The position numbers and the translations under genes are program-made. Shown here one piece after another: positions 58,761 to 64,000 of a DNA stretch of 64,000 nucleotides. A model generated the notes under the pieces. It was given only the letters and a program-made list of their open reading frames with translations. It was not told where the DNA came from and ran no database searches. The stretch lies in the NCBI RefSeq assembly GCF_003989795.1, contig NZ_RZHG01000019.1, forward strand, positions 310,145 to 374,144, read 5' to 3'. Positions within the stretch are counted from its first letter, which is position 1. Every line of letters begins with the position of its first letter. The DNA is from Vreelandella andesensis (GTDB lineage: Bacteria > Pseudomonadota > Gammaproteobacteria > Pseudomonadales > Halomonadaceae).

Positions 58761-60291
58761 GAAAGCTTTCCTCGCTCAAGGCGTTGCGGCGCAGTAGGAA
58801 CGAGCTGCGATAGCGCTCTTCGCCGTAGCTCTGCTGCAGGTGCGTAAGGGTGCGGTGAATAAAGGGTAGGCCTAGCGAGTCCGCCCAAGCCAGGGGGCCG
58901 CAGGGATAGTTGACCCCGGCTTGCATGGCCAGATCGCCATCCTGGGCGCTGCACACGCCTTGGAATACGGCGTCGGCGGCTTCATTGGCGAGCATGGCGA
59001 CGGTGCGCAATATCACCAGCCCTGGCGTGTCGGTTAGCCAAACGACGTCCATACCTAAGCGTTGGAAGAACGCGGTGGCCAGCTGGCGCGCTTCGGGCGA
59101 GGCTGTATGGCTGGCGGCAAGTGCGATGGCACTGGCGCTTTGGTAATCCAGGCATAGGTCGAACAGCACCAGGGCTTCCAGCCCTTCATTAACGGCGCGC
59201 TCGGCGGCGCACCGCCCGTCACTGAGAGCCAGCACTAGATCGCCTAAATACAGACGAGGCGTGCCGTCTTGCTGCAGTGATTCGCGACGTATCACCTCCA
59301 TTCCAGCTTCCTGAGCGCGTTCCAGCAGCGGAGCGATGGTGCTGTTCGCGCCCTGTACGACAAGTGCTGGGAGTTGCGTGTTGACGGGTGCTGAAAAGTT
59401 GGGCTGCGGCTTGGCGTGCCCTTCAAGAGAGTAGTCGAAGAAGCCTTGGCCAGACTTACGCCCCAGGCGACCGGCTTCCACCAGCGCCTGCTGAACCAGA
59501 GAGGGTTCAAAGCGGGTGTCGCCATAGTAGGCGTCAAACACCGAGCGGGTTACCGCGTAGTTAACGTCATGGCCGATCAGGTCCATCAGTTCGAAAGGTC
59601 CCATGCGGAACCCGCCTGCCTGACGAAGCAGCGCATCCAGGGTGGCGGCATCGCTGGCGCCTTCCTGGAGCAGGCGTAGCCCTTCTGCATAGAAAGGCCG
59701 TGCCACGCGGTTAACGATGAACCCAGGGGTGGAGCTGGCATGCACCGCGACTTTGCCCCAGGCGCTGGCGGTATCGAAAAGCGTCTCGGCGACCTCGGTA
59801 GTGGTCGCTAGGCCCGACACCACTTCCACCAATTTCATGACGGGCGCGGGATTGAAGAAGTGCAGCCCCGCCATGCGCTCGGGGCGTTCAAGGTTGGCGG
59901 CAATGGACGTGATCGACAGTGACGAGGTATTACTGGCGAGCAAAGTGTCCGGCGCGCACAGCGCTTCGAGCTGAGCGAATACCTGACGTTTGATGTCAAG
60001 GTTCTCAACGATGGCTTCGATAACCAAACGGCTATCCGCTAAGGCATCAATAGCGTCGGCAGGCTGCAGGCGATCGATGATGTTATCCACATCGCTTTGA
60101 GCCATCTTGCCCTTGGCAACACGCTTTTCCAACTGGCGGCGAATGTTGTCGATGCCCGCTTTAGCGGCGCCCGGCTGATTATCATGCAGGATGACCACGT
60201 GACCTGCTTGGGCGGCAACCTGAGCAATCCCGGCACCCATGGCACCGGCACCGATCACACCAATAACGGCGTTTGTGGGAAGGGTTGGCAT
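58753..60291 (-). CDS. paaH: 3-hydroxyacyl-CoA dehydrogenase PaaH
   Basis: 512 residues, two-domain type. 'IGVIGAGAMGAGIAQVAAQAGH' (NAD), catalytic His in 'MAGLHFFNPAPVMKLVEVVSGL', 'GFIVNRVARPFYAEGLRLLQEG', and a second domain ending 'GVNYPCGPLAWADSLG'. It oxidises 3-hydroxyadipyl-CoA. Domain plan is the same as the protein at 10906-12435, in a different gene setting. ATG at 60291 behind GGGAG; the paaG stop lies 2 bases upstream. Confidence 0.95.
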   Translation of the reverse strand: MPTLPTNAVIGVIGAGAMGAGIAQVAAQAGHVVILHDNQPGAAKAGIDNIRRQLEKRVAKGKMAQSDVDNIIDRLQPADAIDALADSRLVIEAIVENLDIKRQVFAQLEALCAPDTLLASNTSSLSITSIAANLERPERMAGLHFFNPAPVMKLVEVVSGLATTTEVAETLFDTASAWGKVAVHASSTPGFIVNRVARPFYAEGLRLLQEGASDAATLDALLRQAGGFRMGPFELMDLIGHDVNYAVTRSVFDAYYGDTRFEPSLVQQALVEAGRLGRKSGQGFFDYSLEGHAKPQPNFSAPVNTQLPALVVQGANSTIAPLLERAQEAGMEVIRRESLQQDGTPRLYLGDLVLALSDGRCAAERAVNEGLEALVLFDLCLDYQSASAIALAASHTASPEARQLATAFFQRLGMDVVWLTDTPGLVILRTVAMLANEAADAVFQGVCSAQDGDLAMQAGVNYPCGPLAWADSLGLPFIHRTLTHLQQSYGEERYRSSFLLRRNALSEESFHE

Positions 60292-60292
60292 A

Positions 60293-61084
60293 TCACTCTC
60301 CCTTAAAGGTGGGGCGGCGTTTTTCGATAAACGCACTGACACCTTCGCGGTAGTCTTCGCTGCGCCCAGCTAGACGCTGAAGGTCGCGCTCCAGGTCAAG
60401 CTGTTCGTTGAAGCTGTTATCGCTGCTGGCGTGCAAGGCGCGTTTAATCAGCGCTAGACCACGGGTGGGTTGAGTGGCCAGATGGCGAGCCATGTCCATG
60501 GCTTCTTCTTGAAGCGCTTCGTCGTCGACGCAGCGCCAGATCATGCCCCACTGCTCGGCGGTTTCAGCGGGAAGCTTGTCGCCTAGCATTGCCAAGCCTT
60601 TGGCGCGGGCCATGCCGACTAAGTTAGGCAGCGTCCAGGTGCCGCCGGAGTCAGGAATTAACCCAATCTTGCAGAAGGCCTGGATGAAGCTTGCCGAGCG
60701 AGCGGCCAACACGATGTCGCAGGCGAGGGCGATGTTGGCGCCGGCACCGGCAGCCACACCGTTCACCGCACAAATGGTCGGAAACGGCATGTCCTTAAGG
60801 GCACGCAGCATGGGGTTATAGCGTTTCTCAAGCGACTCACCGAGGTCGGGGGCTTGCTCACCGGGCGCCACGCTTCGGTCGGAAAGGTCTTGGCCGGCGC
60901 AAAAGCCGCGGCCGTTACCGGTCAGCAGCAGAGCGCGGACGCTTGCGTCCTGGCGCACAGCCTTGAGTGCTTTGCGCATCTCAGTGTGCATCTCGGTATT
61001 AAAGCTATTCAGGCTGTCGGGCCGGTTCAGTGTAATGCAGGCGACGCCGTCTTCTACGCTGTAAAGCAGGGGCGCTTGGCTCAT
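60293..61084 (-). CDS. paaG: 1,2-epoxyphenylacetyl-CoA isomerase PaaG
   Basis: 263 residues, crotonase fold. 'GRGFCAGQDLSDRSVAPGEQAPDLGESLEKRYNPMLRALKDMPFPTICAVNGVAAGAGANIALACDIVLAARSASFIQAFCKIGLIPDSGGTW' is typical of PaaG, with the AGQDL segment and Asp of 'PDSGG' as catalytic residue. It converts the ring epoxide to the oxepin. The start at 61084 gives the family length; upstream extension rejected. Confidence 0.95.
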   Translation of the reverse strand: MSQAPLLYSVEDGVACITLNRPDSLNSFNTEMHTEMRKALKAVRQDASVRALLLTGNGRGFCAGQDLSDRSVAPGEQAPDLGESLEKRYNPMLRALKDMPFPTICAVNGVAAGAGANIALACDIVLAARSASFIQAFCKIGLIPDSGGTWTLPNLVGMARAKGLAMLGDKLPAETAEQWGMIWRCVDDEALQEEAMDMARHLATQPTRGLALIKRALHASSDNSFNEQLDLERDLQRLAGRSEDYREGVSAFIEKRRPTFKGE

Positions 61085-61100
61085 GGGTAAAATCCTTGTG

Positions 61101-61874
61101 TCAGTGCCCTTTAAAAGTGGCAAGTCGTTTTTCTTGGAAGGCCCGAATGCCCTCGTTGCGGTCGGCGGTGCCCGCCAGCAAGGTGAAGGCATGGCGCTCG
61201 AAGCGCAGCCCCGTGGCCAGGTCGGTATCCATCGCTTTGTGCAGCGATTCCCGCGCTAAGCGCACTGCCAACGGTGCCTTTGAGGCGATGCGCGTCGCAA
61301 TGTCTATGGCGCGTTCAAGGGTCAATTCGGGTTGGGTGATTTCGCTGATCAGGCCAGCTTTGAGGGCTCGGTGCGCGGAAATCGGCTCACCGGTAAGTAC
61401 CATCTGAGTGGCGAGGGATTTGCCCACTGCCCTAAGCAGGCGTTGGGTGCCGCCTGCGCCGGGCATAATGCCCAGGTTGATTTCCGGTTGGCCGAACAGA
61501 GCATTTTCACCGGCAATGATGATGTCGGCATGCATGGCCAGTTCGCATCCACCGCCTAAGGCATAGCCATTGACGGCGGCAATGATGGGTTTGCGAAAGC
61601 GCATAATAGTGGCCCAGTGGTGCTGCCGAGGGTCTTCCAGCATGCCGACCAGATCGCGTTCGGCCATTTCGTTAATATCTGCACCCGCGGCGAAGGCTTT
61701 CGCACTGCCGGTAATCACTACGGCACGCACCTTGTCGTTTCGATCAGCATCGTTCAAGGAGTCGGCGAGCTCACTGAGAAGCTGCGTATTGAGCGCATTC
61801 AGGGCTTCCGGGCGATTCAGTGTGATGCATAAAACGCCTTCCATGGGGGTGGTTATTTTTAGAGTCGTGAGCAT
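61101..61874 (-). CDS. paaF: 2,3-dehydroadipyl-CoA hydratase PaaF
   Basis: 257 residues, crotonase fold: 'AFAAGADINEMAERDLVGMLEDPRQHHWATIMRFRKPIIAAVNGYALGGGCELAMHADIIIAGENALFGQPEINLGIMPGAGGTQRLLRAVGKSLA' with both catalytic Glu positions. It hydrates 2,3-dehydroadipyl-CoA. First gene of paaFGHIJK, behind a GAGG site; 16 bp gap to paaG. Confidence 0.95.
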   Translation of the reverse strand: MLTTLKITTPMEGVLCITLNRPEALNALNTQLLSELADSLNDADRNDKVRAVVITGSAKAFAAGADINEMAERDLVGMLEDPRQHHWATIMRFRKPIIAAVNGYALGGGCELAMHADIIIAGENALFGQPEINLGIMPGAGGTQRLLRAVGKSLATQMVLTGEPISAHRALKAGLISEITQPELTLERAIDIATRIASKAPLAVRLARESLHKAMDTDLATGLRFERHAFTLLAGTADRNEGIRAFQEKRLATFKGH

Positions 61875-61933
61875 TTTTACCTCAGTACGGCCTGTAGCGC
61901 ACAAGATGAATATCTGTCGAGTATAGGTTTATT

Positions 61934-61947
61934 TTGATACGCATCAA
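61934..61947. promoter_or_regulatory. Operator-like palindrome upstream of paaF
   Basis: TTGATACGCATCAA: 5-bp inverted repeat with 4-bp centre, 60 bp before the paaF start. Similar to the site before paaN at 62199-62215. Confidence 0.4.
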
Positions 61948-62198
61948 TGCTAATTAGTTGTAATTAATGTGTCGCTTATTGTCATTTTTTATAATTTACG
62001 TATTTTTAACAACAGCTTGCATGTGTTTTTTGCGAATAAAAGAAGGTTCTTAGACCATGGTATAAAAGGCGGTTAAGTGACTTAATAAGGGACTTAAAGC
62101 CCGTTTCCATAGCGTTTTTCGATACTGGTGCGTTTATGCTTAAGTTAGCGATGGTAGGGAAAGCGTTTGATGTTTTGTTACGGGAAAGATAGTCTTAA

Positions 62199-62215
62199 TT
62201 GATATAGCGTATCAA
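62199..62215. promoter_or_regulatory. Operator-like palindrome upstream of paaN
   Basis: TTGATATAGCGTATCAA: perfect 6-bp inverted repeat with 5-bp centre, 28 bp before the paaN start. Likely target of a paa regulator that is not in this window. Confidence 0.45.
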
Positions 62216-62242
62216 AAAAACAAGTGAGTGCAGGAGCGCCCC

Positions 62243-63925
62243 ATGTCGCAATCAGCGCAGCAGATGTTTGACCTTCATCGTGAGATTCTTGACCAAGCTG
62301 TCGACACCATCTCTAGCCGTAATTTCTGGACGCCCTACCCAGAAAGCATGCGCAAATACCCTGAGGATGCTGTTAAGGCGGCGCCGTCTAACCTCGAGTC
62401 CCTGCTCAATCAGCCGTTTACGCTTATTAACAGTGTTGGCAGCAGTACCGAGCAAGTGGGTGGCGAAGTGTCACCTTACGGCTTTGAACTCGGCATTACT
62501 TATGACCAGCCAGACCCCAACGAGCTGATAGCATCCATGCAAGTGGCCATGCGTGACTGGCGAAATGCTGGGGCGCAAGCGCGTGTTGGGGTGTGTCTGG
62601 AAATCCTGTCGCGTCTTAATGCCATGAGTCCGGAGATCGCCCAGGCGGTGATGCATACCAGTGGTCAGGGGCCGCTGATGGCATTTCAGGCGGGTGGGCC
62701 GCATGCCCAGGATCGTGGCCTTGAGGCCGTGGCGTATGCTTGGCAGGCAATGGCGCAGATTCCCGCCGCAGCGCAGTGGGTTAAGCCCCAGGGCAAGCAC
62801 GATCCTATTGTGATGGATAAGCGTTTTCACATCGTTCCCCGTGGTATCTCGTTGGTAGTGGCTTGTTCTACGTTTCCTACGTGGAACACTTATCCTGGTT
62901 TGTTTGCCAGTTTAGCGACGGGCAACCCCGTTATTGTTAAGCCACACCCCGGCGCTATTCTGCCGTTGGCGATGAGCGTGCGGGTTGCTCAACAGGTGCT
63001 AAAAGAAGCAGGCTTCGACCCCTGTCTAGTCAGCTTAATGCCCGACAGTGTCGATGCGCCGCTCACCAAGACGTTGGCGCTTAATCCTGCGATCAAGCTG
63101 ATCGATTTTACCGGCTCGAACGCTTTCGGTGATTGGTTGATACAAAATGCCACTCAGGCCCAGGTATTCGCCGAGAAAGCTGGTATTAACTCGATCATTA
63201 TCGACAGTGTGGATAACCTTAGAGCCGTCACGGCTAACCTTGCTTTCTCGCTGAGCCTTTATTCAGGGCAGATGTGCACGACCCCTCAAGCTGTTTATGT
63301 GCCTAGAAACGGTATCGAAACAGCGGAGGGCCATGTAAGTTTTGACGACGTAGCGGCAGCGCTTGCGAAAGCTGTTCAAGCCTTTCTGAGTGATAACGAT
63401 CGAGCCTGCACAGTGCTGGGTGCTATACAGTCGTTGGAGACGCAAGCGCGCATTGATGAATGCCGTGGTTTAGGTGACATAGTGTTGGATAGCGAGCAAC
63501 GCGAGCACGCTCATTTCCCTAATGCCCGTATCCATACGCCGCTGATCTTAAAGGTAGATGCAGAGCAGCAGGCTGCCTATAGCGAGGAGCGCTTCGGTCC
63601 CGTTAGCTTTGTTATCGCCACCGATAACACTGCGCACAGTATTGCGCTGGCGCGAGACGTCATCGGTAAAAAAGGCGCGATAACCCTGGGAGGCTATACC
63701 ACAGATGAGGCCGTGGCCGAGCAGCTCGAAGAGCTAGCGATGGAGGTGGCAGCGCCACTCTCGCTGAACTTGGATGGGGGAATATTCGTTAACCAGTCGG
63801 CTGCTTTCAGTGATTTTCACGCCACAGGCGGTAATCCGGCGGCGAATGCTTCCCTATGTAATCAAGCCTTTGTTGCCAACCGCTTCGTGGTGGTTCAAAG
63901 CCGTCGCCACGGCCAATCAAACTAA
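62243..63925 (+). CDS. paaN: PaaN, aldehyde-dehydrogenase-like phenylacetate degradation protein
   Basis: 560 residues, aldehyde dehydrogenase superfamily. 'GNPVIVKPHPGAILPLAMSVRVAQQVL', 'LIDFTGSNAFGDWLIQNA' and the nucleophile region 'LSLYSGQMCTTPQAVYVPRNGI' (Cys) follow PaaN rather than PaaZ; there is no MaoC domain. PaaN was first described as a ring-opening enzyme; where PaaZ is present its exact job is unsettled. ATG at 62243 behind CAGGAG. Followed by paaY, divergent from paaFGHIJK. Confidence 0.92.
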   Translation: MSQSAQQMFDLHREILDQAVDTISSRNFWTPYPESMRKYPEDAVKAAPSNLESLLNQPFTLINSVGSSTEQVGGEVSPYGFELGITYDQPDPNELIASMQVAMRDWRNAGAQARVGVCLEILSRLNAMSPEIAQAVMHTSGQGPLMAFQAGGPHAQDRGLEAVAYAWQAMAQIPAAAQWVKPQGKHDPIVMDKRFHIVPRGISLVVACSTFPTWNTYPGLFASLATGNPVIVKPHPGAILPLAMSVRVAQQVLKEAGFDPCLVSLMPDSVDAPLTKTLALNPAIKLIDFTGSNAFGDWLIQNATQAQVFAEKAGINSIIIDSVDNLRAVTANLAFSLSLYSGQMCTTPQAVYVPRNGIETAEGHVSFDDVAAALAKAVQAFLSDNDRACTVLGAIQSLETQARIDECRGLGDIVLDSEQREHAHFPNARIHTPLILKVDAEQQAAYSEERFGPVSFVIATDNTAHSIALARDVIGKKGAITLGGYTTDEAVAEQLEELAMEVAAPLSLNLDGGIFVNQSAAFSDFHATGGNPAANASLCNQAFVANRFVVVQSRRHGQSN

Positions 63926-63936
63926 CGGAGAACGTG

Positions 63937-64000
63937 ATGCCTTACTATCGACTTGAAGGGGTGACGCCAGTGGTGCACCCGACAGCGTATGTCCACCCGA
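63937..64000 (+). CDS. paaY: Start of PaaY-like hexapeptide protein, cut by window end
   Basis: The ATG at 63937, with ACGGAG upstream and 11 bp after paaN, opens 'MPYYRLEGVTPVVHPTAYVHP', the N-terminus of PaaY, a trimeric left-handed beta-helix (gamma-carbonic-anhydrase-like) thioesterase linked to phenylacetate degradation. Only 21 residues are visible. Confidence 0.75.
   Translation, partial: MPYYRLEGVTPVVHPTAYVHP

Overview
The window reads as chromosomal DNA of a halophilic gammaproteobacterium of the Halomonas/Vreelandella type. This is inferred from overall protein character and from the way tripartite carboxylate uptake, phenylacetate and homogentisate genes are combined; no rRNA or other taxonomic marker is present, so the genus is a judgement. 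The right half (about 26-64 kb) is dense and ordinary chromosomal backbone. The stretch 16.2-25.6 kb is a decayed accessory region.

1-16 kb: a CoA-dependent carboxylic-acid catabolism island. It holds the 3' end of a beta-keto-acid cleavage enzyme (BKACE/DUF849), a degraded M20 amidohydrolase, a tripartite tricarboxylate transporter (tctC, hairpin, tctB, tctA), a multi-pass membrane protein, a short-chain dehydrogenase, a one-domain 3-hydroxyacyl-CoA dehydrogenase, an acyl-CoA dehydrogenase with an IclR regulator, and an operon of enoyl-CoA hydratase, two-domain 3-hydroxyacyl-CoA dehydrogenase, class III CoA-transferase and etfBA, followed by nfsA. Four similar operator-like sites (TGTYC-GCNANNN-GRRCR) precede the transcription units and suggest one IclR-controlled regulon. 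No thiolase lies inside the island; BKACE may do the final cleavage.

16.2-25.6 kb: a gene graveyard. It contains an IS4-family remnant, a piece of an AAA-ATPase-like gene, the 3' half of a tRNA-Arg(CCG), a truncated HNH nuclease, and several genes that kept their ends but lost their middles (permease, VIT-family transporter, methyltransferase, IS5-type transposase). Intact genes sit between them: cupin, rhodanese, TauE/SafE exporter, an unknown secreted protein, a CDF cation exporter and PsiE.

25.6-45.9 kb: tyrosine/phenylalanine and homogentisate catabolism. It has a Rieske protein and hpd, an Lrp-type regulator and a TyrR/PhhR-type regulator, an SNF-family sodium symporter, an orphan TRAP binding protein, a second Lrp regulator divergent from a fused indolepyruvate ferredoxin oxidoreductase, an MFS exporter, and an operon MBL protein-mhaA-mhaB(DUF2783)-hmgA-fah-maiA with a divergent MarR regulator. 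A shared motif TAGTTKC-N4-GMAASTA lies before the orphan TRAP binding protein, the mha-hmg operon and marR.

46-64 kb: a TRAP transporter dctPQM whose binding protein is a close paralogue of the orphan one, then a phenylacetate pathway: paaABCDE-paaZ, paaFGHIJK, and divergent paaN-paaY (cut by the window end). The indolepyruvate oxidoreductase can make arylacetyl-CoA from aromatic amino acids, so the right half works as one aromatic funnel ending in fumarate, acetoacetate, acetyl-CoA and succinyl-CoA.
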